A stretch of 64,000 bases of DNA from Leifsonia sp. Root227 (GTDB taxonomy: Bacteria > Actinomycetota > Actinomycetes > Actinomycetales > Microbacteriaceae): assembly GCF_001428745.1 (NCBI RefSeq), contig NZ_LMIO01000003.1, forward strand, positions 620,001 through 684,000. The letters are read 5' to 3'. Shown here piece by piece: positions 25,252 through 34,708 of this stretch (positions within the stretch are counted from its first letter, which is position 1; every line of letters begins with the position of its first letter). Both the position numbers and the translations under genes were made by a program. The notes beneath the pieces were generated by a model. The model searched no databases, was not told the DNA's origin, and saw only the letters and a program-made list of their open reading frames with translations.

Positions 25252-26376
25252 ATGACGACGATGACGACCGACGAGTTCGCCGCCGGGTTCACCGAGGAGT
25301 CCGGCTACCTCGACTACGGCAGGGTCGGCCCGATCTCGGCGGCGGCGCTCGCCGAAGCGGTCGGACAGTACGAGATCCTCGCCAAGGCGCGGTTCGGCAG
25401 CATCGAGCGGATGCGCGCCGAGGATCAGCGGGTACGGGATGCGGTGGGGGCGCTCACTCGCTTCCCGTCCGACCAGGTGTCGTTCCAGCCCACCGCATCC
25501 ATCGGGCTCATGCACGCCGCGTTCGGACTCACCGGGGGCGAGGTGCTGCTCTCTGCTGCCGAGTTCCCGAGCATCACATACGCGGCGGTGCGGGCGTCGC
25601 AGGCGATGCGCGTCGTCACGCCGACCTGGCTCGAGACCGACCACCAGCGGGTCACGCCGGCGCGCATCAAGGAGCAGCTGACGTCGAACACGACGGCCGT
25701 GATGGTGAGTCTCGTCGACTCGCGCACGGGCTACCTCGCCGACATCGACGGCATCCGCCAGGTGATCGGCGACCGGCTGCTGATCGTGGATGCGATCCAG
25801 GGCTTCGGCGTCGTCGACGCGCCGTACGAGGTGGCGGACGTCGTGGTGGCCGGAGGGCAGAAGTGGGCGCGCGCCGGATGGGGGACCGGGTTCCTCGTCG
25901 CGAGCGCGCGCGCGATCGAGCACCTGACGCCGGTGTTCAGCGGCTGGACGGGCGCCGACCTGGACGGGTCGTGGGACGAGGTCGGAGAGCCGAGCTCCAG
26001 CACGCGGGCGTTCAGCATCTCGAACCCGGACCCGATCGCGCAGGCCAGGTTCGCGGCGGCGCTCGAGGACATCGCCGCAGTGGGCGTCCCCGCCGTCAGC
26101 GCGGCGATCGGCGACAGGGTCGAGCGCGTGTTCGACCTCGCTGACGAGTACGCGATCCCGGTCGCGTCGTCGCGCAACGCCGCCGAGCGGGCCGGCATGG
26201 TCGTGCTCGAACCGCTGCCGGAGCAGCTGACCGCGCTGAGCGCGTCCCTGTTCAATCACGGGATCACCGCATCCATCCGCGCCACGAACGCGCGCATCTC
26301 GGTGCACGCGGGCACCACAGACGAGACCTTCGACATGCTCCGCGCTGCTTTCACCTCCTACGCCTCCCTCTCCTGA
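25252..26376 (+). CDS. class V aminotransferase-fold PLP protein
   Basis: A 374-residue protein of the aminotransferase class V / cysteine desulfurase fold. The PLP lysine is in VVAGGQKWARAGWGTGFL, and DSRTGYLADIDGI and VDAIQGFGVVDA match the cofactor-binding strand (Asp and Gln contacts). No desulfurase Cys loop is evident, so an aminotransferase or lyase role is more likely; the substrate is unknown. ATG 25252 is chosen because GGGAGG lies 11 nt upstream; ATG 25228 would place this site inside the gene. It stands alone, followed 22 bp later by palindromic element D. Confidence 0.8.
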   Translation: MTTMTTDEFAAGFTEESGYLDYGRVGPISAAALAEAVGQYEILAKARFGSIERMRAEDQRVRDAVGALTRFPSDQVSFQPTASIGLMHAAFGLTGGEVLLSAAEFPSITYAAVRASQAMRVVTPTWLETDHQRVTPARIKEQLTSNTTAVMVSLVDSRTGYLADIDGIRQVIGDRLLIVDAIQGFGVVDAPYEVADVVVAGGQKWARAGWGTGFLVASARAIEHLTPVFSGWTGADLDGSWDEVGEPSSSTRAFSISNPDPIAQARFAAALEDIAAVGVPAVSAAIGDRVERVFDLADEYAIPVASSRNAAERAGMVVLEPLPEQLTALSASLFNHGITASIRATNARISVHAGTTDETFDMLRAAFTSYASLS

Positions 26377-26678
26377 CCCGCTCCCGCCCCCGCAGCCATC
26401 GAGTCCGAAGTTGTTCCGCCCGACACGCCGCGCGACGCCTGAACAACTTCGGACTCGATCATCAGGGAGGGCGGCGCACCCGAAGTGGGGCGAAAGTTCA
26501 CCTGATGGAAACGCGACACGGCGGTGTGTCTTCCGAGCGTGTCGGAGGTGCGGCGTAGGTTCGGCTTATCGGGCACGGAGCCCGATCGAGACGGCCACGT
26601 AAGTTCGTTTCGACACCCACCGGCCGACTCGCCAAACAGATCCGCGAGCTCTCCAGAGCGAGCGGGGTGGGAGTGGTC
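26377..26678 (+). other. 302-bp intergenic region before phoH
   Basis: It holds palindromic element D (26398-26459), then a GC-rich spacer. TAGGTT (26556-26561) is a possible -10 for phoH. A perfect 7-bp hairpin ATCGGGC / GCCCGAT (26568-26586) falls just downstream, in what would be the start of a roughly 110-nt leader. No gene is supported here. Confidence 0.5.
26398..26459. repeat. dispersed palindromic element, copy D
   Basis: Perfect 19-bp arms at 26398-26416 and 26441-26459, identical in sequence to the arms of copy C. The 24-nt interior holds CGACACGCCG. It begins 22 bp after the aminotransferase stop. Confidence 0.82.
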
Positions 26679-28022
26679 GTGGCTGAATCAGGTACCCGAC
26701 AGTTCGAGTCGACCGACAGCGGAACCAACCAGGCGGAGCGCACATACGTGCTCGACACCTCGGTCCTGCTGTCCGACCCCCAGGCGATCTTCCGGTTCGC
26801 CGAACACGCTGTCGTCATCCCCGTCGTCGTCGTGAGCGAACTGGAGGGCAAACGCAACGATCCAGAGATCGGCTACTTCGCGCGGCAAGCACTGCGCAAT
26901 CTGGACGAACTGAGGATCAAGCACGAACGGCTCGACTTCCCCATCCCGGTCGGTGACGGCGGATCGCTGAGGGTGGAGCTCAACCACTCCAACATGTCCG
27001 TGCTGCCGAGCGGATTGCAGCTCGGGGACAACGACTCGCGCATCCTGGCGGTCGCCCTCAATCTCGCCAACGACGGGCTCGCCGTCACGGTCGTCTCCAA
27101 AGACCTGCCGCTGCGCGTCAAGGCGGCGTCGATCGGCCTGGCGGCCGAGGAGTACCGGCACGAACTCGCCGTCGACTCCGGCTGGACGGGGCTCGCGGAA
27201 CTCTCCCTCGGCAGCGACGCGATGAGCGACCTGTACGAGAACGAGTGGATGCGCACAGAGCTGGTCGACGGGATGCCGGCCAACACGGGCCTCATCATCC
27301 ACTCCGACCGCGGTTCGGCCCTCGGCCGCGTGGTCGGGGACGGCGAGTTCAAGCTCGTCCGCGGCGACAGGGATGTGTTCGGACTGCACGGTCGCTCGGC
27401 CGAGCAGCGTCTCGCCATCGACATGCTGCTCGACCCCGAGATCGGCATCCTCTCGCTCGGCGGTCGCGCCGGCACCGGCAAGTCGGCCCTCGCGCTCTGC
27501 GCCGGCCTGGAGGCGGTGCTCGAACGACAGCAGCACAAGAAGATCATGGTGTTCCGGCCGCTGTACGCGGTGGGCGGCCAGGAGCTCGGCTACCTGCCGG
27601 GCGACCAGGGCGAGAAGATGAACCCGTGGGGCCAGGCGATCTTCGACACCCTCGGGGCCCTTGTCTCGCAGAACGTGCTCGACGAGGTGCAGGACCGCGG
27701 CATCCTCGAAGTGCTGCCGCTCACGCACATCAGGGGCCGGTCGCTGCACGACGCGTTCGTGATCGTCGACGAGGCCCAGTCGCTGGAGCGCAACGTGCTG
27801 CTGACGGTGCTGAGCAGGGTCGGGCAGAACTCCCGGGTGGTGCTGACGCACGACGTCGCCCAGCGCGACAACCTCCGGGTCGGCCGCCACGACGGTGTCG
27901 CCTCGGTGATCGAGACGCTGAAGGGCCACCCGCTGTTCGGGCACATCACCCTCACCCGCTCCGAGCGCTCGGCGATCGCGGCGCTGGTGACGGAGATGCT
28001 GGAAGGGAACGAAGTGATGTGA
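26679..28022 (+). CDS. PhoH family ATPase with N-terminal PIN domain
   Basis: A 447-residue PhoH2-type protein. The N-terminal PIN ribonuclease domain opens with [12 protein letters not shown] and keeps further acidic residues ([21 protein letters not shown]). The C-terminal PhoH ATPase has Walker [12 protein letters not shown] and Walker [10 protein letters not shown], with [10 protein letters not shown] near the sensor. PIN-PhoH fusions act as RNA helicase-ribonucleases in mycobacteria. GTG 26679 is preferred because GGGGTGGGAG lies 5-8 nt before it; in-frame GTGs at 26667 and 26673 also exist. The leader carries a hairpin. Confidence 0.9.
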   Translation: MAESGTRQFESTDSGTNQAERTYVLDTSVLLSDPQAIFRFAEHAVVIPVVVVSELEGKRNDPEIGYFARQALRNLDELRIKHERLDFPIPVGDGGSLRVELNHSNMSVLPSGLQLGDNDSRILAVALNLANDGLAVTVVSKDLPLRVKAASIGLAAEEYRHELAVDSGWTGLAELSLGSDAMSDLYENEWMRTELVDGMPANTGLIIHSDRGSALGRVVGDGEFKLVRGDRDVFGLHGRSAEQRLAIDMLLDPEIGILSLGGRAGTGKSALALCAGLEAVLERQQHKKIMVFRPLYAVGGQELGYLPGDQGEKMNPWGQAIFDTLGALVSQNVLDEVQDRGILEVLPLTHIRGRSLHDAFVIVDEAQSLERNVLLTVLSRVGQNSRVVLTHDVAQRDNLRVGRHDGVASVIETLKGHPLFGHITLTRSERSAIAALVTEMLEGNEVM

Positions 28023-28079
28023 ACAACCGCATCCACGCCCCGGAATGTGGATAACGTCCTGGGGTGTTCGACGGGTTGT

Positions 28080-28085
28080 TAGCGT
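28080..28085 (+). promoter_or_regulatory. -10 box of the leaderless prepilin peptidase gene
   Basis: TAGCGT ends 6 nt before the GTG at 28092; no ribosome site is present. Confidence 0.45.
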
Positions 28086-28091
28086 CGCGCT

Positions 28092-28700
28092 GTGGGGAAG
28101 CAGCGGCGAACGTTACAGAGGCCGACCGGGCGTGCACCGGTCGGCCTCTGCGCTGCCTGGTGGGTGGTGGCTGTCGTGGTGGTTGCGCTTGCGGCGTGTG
28201 CGCTGGCGGCGGTGGAAGGTTCGGCAGCGGCCGCTTCGCGGTGGGTGGGCACGGCGTATCTGGCAGCCGTGGCGCTGCCGCTGTGCGAGGCCGACCTGCG
28301 CGAACGACGGCTGCCGAACGCACTGGTGCTCCCCGGCTACGCGTTCGCGGCGGTGGGAGCGGTCTCGGGCGCGCTGGCGCGCGGGGGCGTCGGCTCGCTC
28401 GTCGGGTCGCTGACCATGACAGCTGTCGTGCTCGCGGTCCTGCTCTGCGCGGCGGCCGGGGGAGCGCTCGGGATGGGCGACGTCAAGCTCGCGGGTCTCG
28501 TCGCGCTCGTGCTTGCCGAGCTGGCAGCGGACACCGACGTGGATGCGGTGGTCGCCATCCCGGGTTGGCTCGCCGTCGCGTTCGGCGCGGCGGGCATCGC
28601 TGCGGCAGGCAGGATCCTGCGCGGCGCTCCCACCGCGGAGGGGGTGCCGCTCGGACCGTACCTGCTCTGCGCGTTCTGGGCGGTCGGAGCGATGCTGTGA
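28092..28700 (+). CDS. short-form A24 prepilin peptidase
   Basis: A 202-residue aspartic membrane protease. The two catalytic aspartates are in CEADLRERRLPN and GMGDVKLAGL, the latter being the canonical G-x-G-D loop. About six hydrophobic segments are predicted. The N-terminal cysteine-rich methylase domain of full PilD is absent, so it is a TadV/CpaA-like peptidase. No pilin or Tad assembly gene is in the window, so its partner lies elsewhere. The GTG start is leaderless. A bidirectional terminator follows at 28712. Confidence 0.82.
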   Translation: MGKQRRTLQRPTGRAPVGLCAAWWVVAVVVVALAACALAAVEGSAAAASRWVGTAYLAAVALPLCEADLRERRLPNALVLPGYAFAAVGAVSGALARGGVGSLVGSLTMTAVVLAVLLCAAAGGALGMGDVKLAGLVALVLAELAADTDVDAVVAIPGWLAVAFGAAGIAAAGRILRGAPTAEGVPLGPYLLCAFWAVGAML

Positions 28701-28711
28701 ACACTCAACGC

Positions 28712-28745
28712 CGAAGGGCGCCCTCCCGGAGGAGAGCGCCCTTCG
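28712..28745. terminator. bidirectional terminator between prepilin peptidase and fumC
   Basis: CGAAGGGCGC (28712-28721) pairs perfectly with GCGCCCTTCG (28736-28745) around a 14-nt loop, between convergent genes. Confidence 0.8.
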
Positions 28746-28774
28746 TGTCGATGGTCGGTGTGACGCGATCCGGG

Positions 28775-30181
28775 TCAGCCCGGGTGGGTCATGCTGAGGA
28801 CGTCGAGCGCCTTGTCGAGCTGCTCGAGGGTGACCTCGCCGCGGTCGACGAAGCCGAGGTCGATGACGGCCTCGCGCACGGTCATGCCCTGGGCGACGGA
28901 GTGCTTGGCGACCTTGGCTGCGGCCTCGTAGCCGATCGCGCGGTTGAGTGGCGTCACGATCGACGGGCTCGACTCCGCGTATGCGCGGGCGCGCTCGACG
29001 TTGGCCTCCAGGCCGGCGATGGTCTTGTCGGCGAGGACGCGCGAGCCCTGGGTGAGCAGGCGGATCGACTCCAGCAGGGCGGTGCCCATGACGGGGATCG
29101 CCACGTTCAGCTCGAACAGGCCGGACGCGCCGCTCCAGGCGATCGTCGCGTCGTTGCCGATCACGCGGGAGGCGACCATCAGCACGGCCTCCGGGATGAC
29201 CGGGTTGACCTTGCCAGGCATGATCGACGAGCCGGGCTGCAGATCCGGGATGTGCAGCTCGCCCAGGCCCGTGTTGGGGCCGGAGCCCATCCAGCGCAGG
29301 TCGTTGCAGATTTTGGTGAGGCTGACCGCGATGGTGCGGAGGGCGCCGGACGCCTCGACCAGCGCATCCCGGTTGGCCTGCGCCTCGAAGTGATTCCGGG
29401 CCTCGGTGATCGGCAGCTCGGTCTCCTGCGTGAGCAACTCGATGACGAGCTGCGGGAAGCCGAGCGGCGTGTTGATGCCGGTGCCGACGGCCGTGCCGCC
29501 GAGCGGGACCTCCGCAACACGGTGCAGGGACGCCTGCACGCGCTCGATGCCGAGACGGATCTGCGCGGCGTATCCGCCGAACTCCTGGCCGAGGGTGACG
29601 GGCGTCGCATCCATCAGGTGGGTGCGGCCGCTCTTGACGACGGTGGCCCACAGCTCCGCCTTCTCCTCGAGCGACACCGCGAGGTGGTCGAGCGCGGGGA
29701 TGAGGTCGTCGATGAGCGCGCCCGTCACAGCGATGTGCACGGAGGTCGGGAACACGTCGTTGGACGACTGCGAGGCGTTCACGTGGTCGTTCGGGTGCAC
29801 GGGCTGACCGAGGGTGCGGGACGCCAGTGTCGCGAGCACCTCGTTCATGTTCATGTTCGACGACGTGCCGGAGCCCGTCTGGTACACGTCGATCGGGAAC
29901 TCGCCGTCGTGCGCACCGCTGACGACCTCGTCGGCCGCGGCCGCGATGGCGTCGGCGATCGACTGGTCGAGCACGCCGAGCTGGGCGTTGGCGAGAGCTG
30001 CCGACTTCTTGATGCGGGCCAGCGCGGCGATCTGCGTCGGCTCGAGCACCGATCCGGAGATCGGGAAGTTCTCGACGGCGCGCTGCGTCTGCGCGCCGTA
30101 GAGCGCGGCCGCTGGAACGCGGACCTCGCCCATCGTGTCGTGTTCGATGCGGTAGTCGGCGTCCGCCTGGGTGTCCACCAC
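28775..30181 (-). CDS. fumC: class II fumarate hydratase
   Basis: A 468-residue TCA-cycle enzyme interconverting fumarate and malate. The superfamily signature [12 protein letters not shown] is intact, as are [23 protein letters not shown] and [17 protein letters not shown] with the catalytic histidine. The GTG start at 30181 has AAAGGA about 10 nt upstream. It is the last of a minus-strand run that begins with xseA, and lies 54 bp after the carbonic anhydrase gene, perhaps in one transcript. Confidence 0.95.
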   Translation of the reverse strand: MVDTQADADYRIEHDTMGEVRVPAAALYGAQTQRAVENFPISGSVLEPTQIAALARIKKSAALANAQLGVLDQSIADAIAAAADEVVSGAHDGEFPIDVYQTGSGTSSNMNMNEVLATLASRTLGQPVHPNDHVNASQSSNDVFPTSVHIAVTGALIDDLIPALDHLAVSLEEKAELWATVVKSGRTHLMDATPVTLGQEFGGYAAQIRLGIERVQASLHRVAEVPLGGTAVGTGINTPLGFPQLVIELLTQETELPITEARNHFEAQANRDALVEASGALRTIAVSLTKICNDLRWMGSGPNTGLGELHIPDLQPGSSIMPGKVNPVIPEAVLMVASRVIGNDATIAWSGASGLFELNVAIPVMGTALLESIRLLTQGSRVLADKTIAGLEANVERARAYAESSPSIVTPLNRAIGYEAAAKVAKHSVAQGMTVREAVIDLGFVDRGEVTLEQLDKALDVLSMTHPG

Positions 30182-30235
30182 GGTGTGTTTTCCTTTCTGG
30201 TGCGGGGCCGGCGGATTCGCCGGTCTTCCCGCGAT

Positions 30236-30889
30236 TCAGTCGGTGACCGGGTCGGCCAGTCCGACGACGACGTCGGGGACGACCCGACCTTCCTGAAGCC
30301 GGTAGTTGGCACCAACGATAGCCAACGAACCGTCCGCGACGGCGGCGCTGATCATCTCGGAGCCTTCGAGCAGCTCGGCCACGGTGTGCCGCAGGTGCTC
30401 CCGGCCGACCGCGAGCGCATCCACCGTCGCCGGATCGACCGGCTGGCCGGCTGGAACGCCGGCGATGGCGTGCACGGCGGGGACGATCGGCGCGATGAGG
30501 TGCGCGATGTGCGGAGGCAGCGGGGTCGCATCCTGCGCCTGGGAGTCGATGGCGGCACGCACGGCGCCGCACTCGTCGTGCCCGAGCACCAGGATCAGCG
30601 GAACCTCCAGCACGCCGACCGCGTACTCCAGGGAGCCGAGCACGGAGTCGGAGATGACCTGTCCGGCGTTGCGGACCACGAAGGCGTCGCCCAGCCCGAG
30701 GTCGAAGATGATCTCGGCGGCGAGCCGGGAGTCCGCGCATCCGAAGATCGCGGCCAGCGGCGCTTGCCCGGTGGCGATGGTCTCCCGGCGCTCGACATCC
30801 TGGCGGGGATGCTCAGGCTCCCCGGAGACGAACCGCTCGTTTCCACGCAGCATGGCGTCCCAGACGCGGGACGGCCTCGGTTTACCCAT
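30236..30889 (-). CDS. beta-class carbonic anhydrase
   Basis: A 217-residue zinc enzyme that hydrates CO2 to bicarbonate. The zinc and active-site motifs are CADSR (C51, D53, R55) and GHDECGA (H104, C107). The family phrase VRNAGQVI and the final ANYRLQEGRVV are also present. ATG 30889 overlaps the DUF4245 stop (TGATG) and has GGAGG upstream; a GTG one codon earlier is also possible. Confidence 0.93.
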   Translation of the reverse strand: MGKPRPSRVWDAMLRGNERFVSGEPEHPRQDVERRETIATGQAPLAAIFGCADSRLAAEIIFDLGLGDAFVVRNAGQVISDSVLGSLEYAVGVLEVPLILVLGHDECGAVRAAIDSQAQDATPLPPHIAHLIAPIVPAVHAIAGVPAGQPVDPATVDALAVGREHLRHTVAELLEGSEMISAAVADGSLAIVGANYRLQEGRVVPDVVVGLADPVTD

Positions 30890-31545
30890 CACGAACCTCC
30901 GAGTTGGCGAATCTGGTCGGCGAGGGAACCTGCGACGGTGCCGAACTCGGCGTCGCTGGCCGTGCCGAAGACGATGATCGTGCTCTTGCCCGCCGAGCTG
31001 ACGAGCGCGTACTCCACGTTGCCGTTGTCGTCGCTGGACGTGCGGTTGTCGTAGACGTCCCAGCGCACGCCGTCGATGGTGCGGGTGCCCTTGATCATGG
31101 ACTTGTTGACCTGCTGGGCCGTCCAGGTGTCGTTCGCGTCGAAGCCCTGGGTGATGCCGACGTACTGGGCCTTCGGGGTGATCAGCCCGACGTACCAGGA
31201 GTCGACGCCGTCCGGCGTCTTGGTGCGCAGCTCGGCGTTGTTGGACTTCCAGTCCGACGGCAGCTCCGGCACGAGGAGCCGGTTCGGCTCCGACCCCTGC
31301 GCCTGCGCGGCGATGGATGCGTAGTCCACGGGCGGCGCCGACGATGTCGGGTTGCCGCGGGGCACGAACAGCACGATCACGGCCACGAGCGCGACGCAGG
31401 CGATCAGCGAGTACACGAGGTTGTTGACGGTCTGCCTGTTGCGGTGATTGGCCGAGTTCACGGCCTTGCGCGCTGCGGTCTCCTCCGGCGTCTCCGGGCG
31501 TCCGAGTTCGGCGACCACCGCCGGCGGCTTGGTGCGATTGCTCAT
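30889..31545 (-). CDS. DUF4245 membrane-anchored protein
   Basis: A 218-residue protein with a cytosolic 40-residue N-terminus, one transmembrane helix (about 42-62) and an extracytoplasmic domain with SDWKSNNAELR and WYVGLITPKAQYVGITQ. DUF4245 proteins are actinobacterial and usually lie near xseB/xseA and fumC, as here. The start overlaps the xseB stop (ATGA) and the stop overlaps the carbonic anhydrase start. Function unknown. Confidence 0.85.
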   Translation of the reverse strand: MSNRTKPPAVVAELGRPETPEETAARKAVNSANHRNRQTVNNLVYSLIACVALVAVIVLFVPRGNPTSSAPPVDYASIAAQAQGSEPNRLLVPELPSDWKSNNAELRTKTPDGVDSWYVGLITPKAQYVGITQGFDANDTWTAQQVNKSMIKGTRTIDGVRWDVYDNRTSSDDNGNVEYALVSSAGKSTIIVFGTASDAEFGTVAGSLADQIRQLGGS

Positions 31546-31838
31546 TCGGCGTCCGTCGATCCGGTTCCCGCGCCGACGCCTGCCGAAGCACCCGCACCGG
31601 CGCGCGCCGCATCCAGCCGGGCCTTCGCCCCGATCAGCCACTCCTCGCAGTGCCGGGCGAGCGCTTCGCCGCGCTCCCACAGTGCGATGGAGTCCTCCAG
31701 CGTCGACGAGCCCTGCTCCAGCTGACCGACGACGCGGATCAGCTCGTCGCGCGCCTCCTCGTAGCTGAGGGAGGCGAGCGGATCGCTGCCGAGGGCGTCG
31801 TCGCTGGAAGTCGACTCGGTGGGGGGCATGGCATCCAT
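31542..31838 (-). CDS. xseB: exodeoxyribonuclease VII small subunit
   Basis: A 98-residue protein. The XseB helical hairpin is SYEEARDELIRVVGQLEQGSSTLEDSIALWERGEAL, followed by a low-complexity Ala/Gly tail. It pairs with XseA in the nuclease that degrades single-stranded DNA to short oligonucleotides. An alternative start is the ATG at 31829. It follows xseA by 9 bp. Confidence 0.92.
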   Translation of the reverse strand: MDAMPPTESTSSDDALGSDPLASLSYEEARDELIRVVGQLEQGSSTLEDSIALWERGEALARHCEEWLIGAKARLDAARAGAGASAGVGAGTGSTDAE

Positions 31839-31847
31839 TCTATTTGT

Positions 31848-33137
31848 CTAGCTGAGTGCTGTCTTCGTGGCGGCGGACTCTGTGTGCCCGGCCGGCGACG
31901 GGATGTGGTCTCCCGCGATCGCGGCGACGGCGCCGCCGGAGACGGTGAGGCGCAGGTCGGTGCCGGGTGGCATCTCGTCCGGGGAGGTCACGACGTGACC
32001 GGTCGCGAGCTGCACGATCGCGTAGCCGCGGTCGAGCGTGCCCTGCGGCGACAGCGCGCGCAGCTGGCCGCGGAGCTCGGCGACCCTCCTGGCCTCCCTG
32101 TCGACGCTGCGCTCGATCAGCTCGGCGCCGCGGGCGACGAAGCGGGTGAGCTCCTCCGCGCGGGAGTCGACGATCCAGCTCGACGATGCGAGGGACGGGC
32201 GGGTGCGGAGGTGACCGATGCGGTCGATCTCTGCGGCGATCATGTGCGTCACGCGCATCCCGATGCGGGCGCGCGCCTGCTGGACCCTGGCGAGCTCTTC
32301 CGCGACGTCGGGGACGACGCGCTTGGCCGCATCCGTCGGTGTGGATGCGCGCAGGTCGGCGACGTCGTCGAGCAGCGGCCGGTCCGCCTCGTGCCCGATG
32401 GCACTGACGATCGGGGTCGCGGCGGTCGCGGCGGCCCGCACGAGCACTTCGTCGCTGAAGCCGAGCAGGTTCTGGAAATCGCCGCCTCCGCGGGCGACGA
32501 TGATGACCTCGACCTCCGGGTCGGCGTCGAGCTTCCGGATGGCGGCGGTCACCTCTGCGACCGTCCTGTCGCCCTGGACGGCGGCGTACACCGTGCGGAA
32601 ACGCACCTGCGGCCAGCGCAGCTGAGCGTTGCGGAGCACGTCCTTCTCCGCGTCGGAGTCCTTGCCGGTGACGAGCCCGATGGTGTGCGGGAGGAACGGG
32701 AGGCGCTTCTTGCGCTCCGGCGCGAACAGGCCCTCGGCGGTGAGCTGCTGGCGCAGCCGTTCGAGGCGCTCCAGCAGGTCGCCGAGACCGACGTGGCGCA
32801 TGTCGAACACCTGCATCGTGAGCGAGCCGCCTTTGACCCAGAAGTTGGGCTTGATCGCGGCGATCACGCGGTCGCCCTGCTTCAGGTCGGCAGGGATGCG
32901 CGCCTTGACGGAGGACCAGATCGTGAAGCTGACGGTCGCATCCTCGTTGAGGTCTTTGAGCTTGCCGTAGACGTTGCCGCCTGAGACGCCCCACTGGGTG
33001 ATCTCGCCCTCGACCCAGGCGGTGCCGAGGCGTTCGATCCAGCCGCGGATCTTTCCGGCCAGCGTGGCGACCGGCCACGGAGCGTCCGCTGTCGGCGGGC
33101 CGACCTCCATCGACGGTGCGCGGGTCGTGTCCGTCAC
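31848..33137 (-). CDS. xseA: exodeoxyribonuclease VII large subunit
   Basis: A 429-residue nuclease subunit. The N-terminal OB-fold (about 35-120) shows WVEGEITQWGVSGGNVYGKLKD. The catalytic domain contains GLVTGKDSDAEKDVL, the hallmark VARGGGDFQNLLGFSDE and IGHEADRPLLDDVADLRASTPTDAA. GTG 33137 has GGGAGG 4-5 nt upstream; a TTG at 33149 is less likely. It is divergent from ispH by 45 bp. Confidence 0.94.
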   Translation of the reverse strand: MTDTTRAPSMEVGPPTADAPWPVATLAGKIRGWIERLGTAWVEGEITQWGVSGGNVYGKLKDLNEDATVSFTIWSSVKARIPADLKQGDRVIAAIKPNFWVKGGSLTMQVFDMRHVGLGDLLERLERLRQQLTAEGLFAPERKKRLPFLPHTIGLVTGKDSDAEKDVLRNAQLRWPQVRFRTVYAAVQGDRTVAEVTAAIRKLDADPEVEVIIVARGGGDFQNLLGFSDEVLVRAAATAATPIVSAIGHEADRPLLDDVADLRASTPTDAAKRVVPDVAEELARVQQARARIGMRVTHMIAAEIDRIGHLRTRPSLASSSWIVDSRAEELTRFVARGAELIERSVDREARRVAELRGQLRALSPQGTLDRGYAIVQLATGHVVTSPDEMPPGTDLRLTVSGGAVAAIAGDHIPSPAGHTESAATKTALS

Positions 33138-33170
33138 CGAGCCTCCCAACCAGTGTTCAGCGCACTCACC

Positions 33171-33176
33171 TAGGAT
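33171..33176 (+). promoter_or_regulatory. -10 box of leaderless ispH
   Basis: TAGGAT ends 6 nt before the GTG start at 33183. Confidence 0.5.
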
Positions 33177-33182
33177 CGAAGG

Positions 33183-34238
33183 GTGAGCGACGCAACCATC
33201 AGCCTTCCGATGCCGAGGATTCCCGGTGCGCGAGGCCGGCTACAGGATACCCCGGTCGTCGGACACAAGAGGGTCCTGCTGGCCGCACCGCGTGGATACT
33301 GCGCGGGTGTGGACAGGGCCGTCATCGCCGTCGAGAAGGCGCTCGAGCACTACGGTGCGCCCGTTTACGTGCGCAAGCAGATCGTGCACAACGTGCACGT
33401 CGTCTCCACGCTGGAGCGGCAGGGAGCGATCTTCGTCGATGAGGTCGGCGAGGTGCCGGAGGGCGCGCACGTCGTGTTCAGTGCCCACGGTGTTTCTCCC
33501 GCCGTCGTGCAGGCGGCGTCCGACAGAGGGCTTCGGGCCATCGACGCCACCTGCCCGCTCGTCACCAAGGTGCACCGCGAGGCCGTGCGCTTCGCCCGCG
33601 ACGATTTCGAGATCCTGCTGATCGGCCACAAGGGGCACGAAGAGGTCGAGGGAACAGCGGGCCACGCGCCCGACCGCGTCACCCTGGTCAACAGCCCGGA
33701 CGACGTGGACACGATCACGGTGAAGGATCCGGACAAGGTCGTCTGGCTCTCGCAGACCACGCTGTCCGTCGACGAGACGATGGAGACGGTGCGCCGCCTC
33801 CGCGAGCGCTTCCCGAACCTGCAGGACCCGCCGAGCGACGACATCTGCTACGCCACCCAGAACCGCCAGGTCGCGATCAAGAAGGTCGCCGAGCAGGCGG
33901 ACCTGGTGATCGTGGTCGGCTCGGCCAACTCGTCCAACTCCGTGCGCCTGGTCGAGGTCGCGCTGGAGTACGGCGCGAAGGCCGCATACCGGGTCGACTA
34001 CGCCAGCGAGGTCAAGCAGGAGTGGCTCGACGGCGTGGCGACGGTCGGCGTGACGAGCGGCGCATCCGTGCCGGAGGTGCTGGTGCAGGAAGTGCTGGAC
34101 GACCTCCGCGGCGCAGGCTACGGCGACGTGCAGGAAGTCAAGACGGCCGAAGAGGACCTCATGTTCTCGCTCCCCAAGGAGCTCCGCAAAGACCTCGCGG
34201 GCAACCAGGACGCCCGCGCCCTCGGCGGCCGTCGCTGA
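33183..34238 (+). CDS. ispH: 4-hydroxy-3-methylbut-2-enyl diphosphate reductase
   Basis: A 351-residue iron-sulfur enzyme making IPP and DMAPP at the end of the MEP pathway. The three cluster cysteines are C40 ([11 protein letters not shown]), C124 ([10 protein letters not shown]) and C222 (ICYATQNRQ). AHGVSP and GSANSSNS line the substrate pocket. About 25 extra residues precede the usual start; GTG 33183 follows TAGGAT by 6 nt, consistent with a leaderless message. It supplies precursors used by UppS at 23331. Confidence 0.95.
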   Translation: MSDATISLPMPRIPGARGRLQDTPVVGHKRVLLAAPRGYCAGVDRAVIAVEKALEHYGAPVYVRKQIVHNVHVVSTLERQGAIFVDEVGEVPEGAHVVFSAHGVSPAVVQAASDRGLRAIDATCPLVTKVHREAVRFARDDFEILLIGHKGHEEVEGTAGHAPDRVTLVNSPDDVDTITVKDPDKVVWLSQTTLSVDETMETVRRLRERFPNLQDPPSDDICYATQNRQVAIKKVAEQADLVIVVGSANSSNSVRLVEVALEYGAKAAYRVDYASEVKQEWLDGVATVGVTSGASVPEVLVQEVLDDLRGAGYGDVQEVKTAEEDLMFSLPKELRKDLAGNQDARALGGRR

Positions 34239-34241
34239 CTC

Positions 34242-34613
34242 TCAGTCCGGCGCGACGATGGCGTCGGCGTTGGCGGCGATCCAGGACATCAGGGGCAGGA
34301 GATGCTGGGTGAGGTCGCGGCCGCGCTGCGTGAGGCTGTAGTCGACTCTGGGCGGGATGGTCGGCTGGGCCGTGCGGAGGACGAAGCCGTCGTGCTCCAA
34401 GGTGCGGAGGGTCTGCGCGAGCATCTTCTCGCTGATGCCCTGCACGGTGCGGCGCAGTTCGCCCCAGCGGTGGTCGCTCTGGGAGAGCGCCACGAGCACG
34501 AGCACGCCCCAGGTGCTGGTGACGTGGTTGAGGACGACACGGGTCGGGCAGGCCGAGGGGAGCACGCCATCGGTGAAGCCGAAGCCGTTCAACGTCTGAT
34601 TACTGGTCTCCAC
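34242..34613 (-). CDS. HxlR family transcriptional regulator
   Basis: A 123-residue winged-helix protein with CPTRVVLNHVTSTWGVLVLVALSQSDHRWGELRRTVQGISEKMLAQTLRTLEHDGFV. C22 sits at the position of the redox-sensing N-terminal cysteine of YodB/HypR-type HxlR proteins, so thiol-based sensing of quinones or disulfide stress is plausible. It is divergent from an NmrA-type oxidoreductase with 95 bp between them, the classic arrangement for auto- and co-regulation. A stretch rich in A and T (34617-34645) holds the likely operator, which I cannot define exactly. Confidence 0.88.
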   Translation of the reverse strand: METSNQTLNGFGFTDGVLPSACPTRVVLNHVTSTWGVLVLVALSQSDHRWGELRRTVQGISEKMLAQTLRTLEHDGFVLRTAQPTIPPRVDYSLTQRGRDLTQHLLPLMSWIAANADAIVAPD

Positions 34614-34708
34614 GTCAGTAACTTACCAAAAAGTGGGTACCTTCGATTGGGAAGTATCGGCGGGGGGTCTCTGTTGGCCTCGATGACCGACCGAAAGGAA
34701 CCATCACT

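Noticed and set aside
28064..31054. A very long plus-strand open frame (about 996 codons) antisense to fumC, the carbonic anhydrase and DUF4245 genes, and a long minus-strand frame over 28113-30740
   Set aside because: Both are mirrors of real genes in GC-rich DNA. The true frames encode clear families with start sites; these give Arg/Gly/His-rich translations without motifs.
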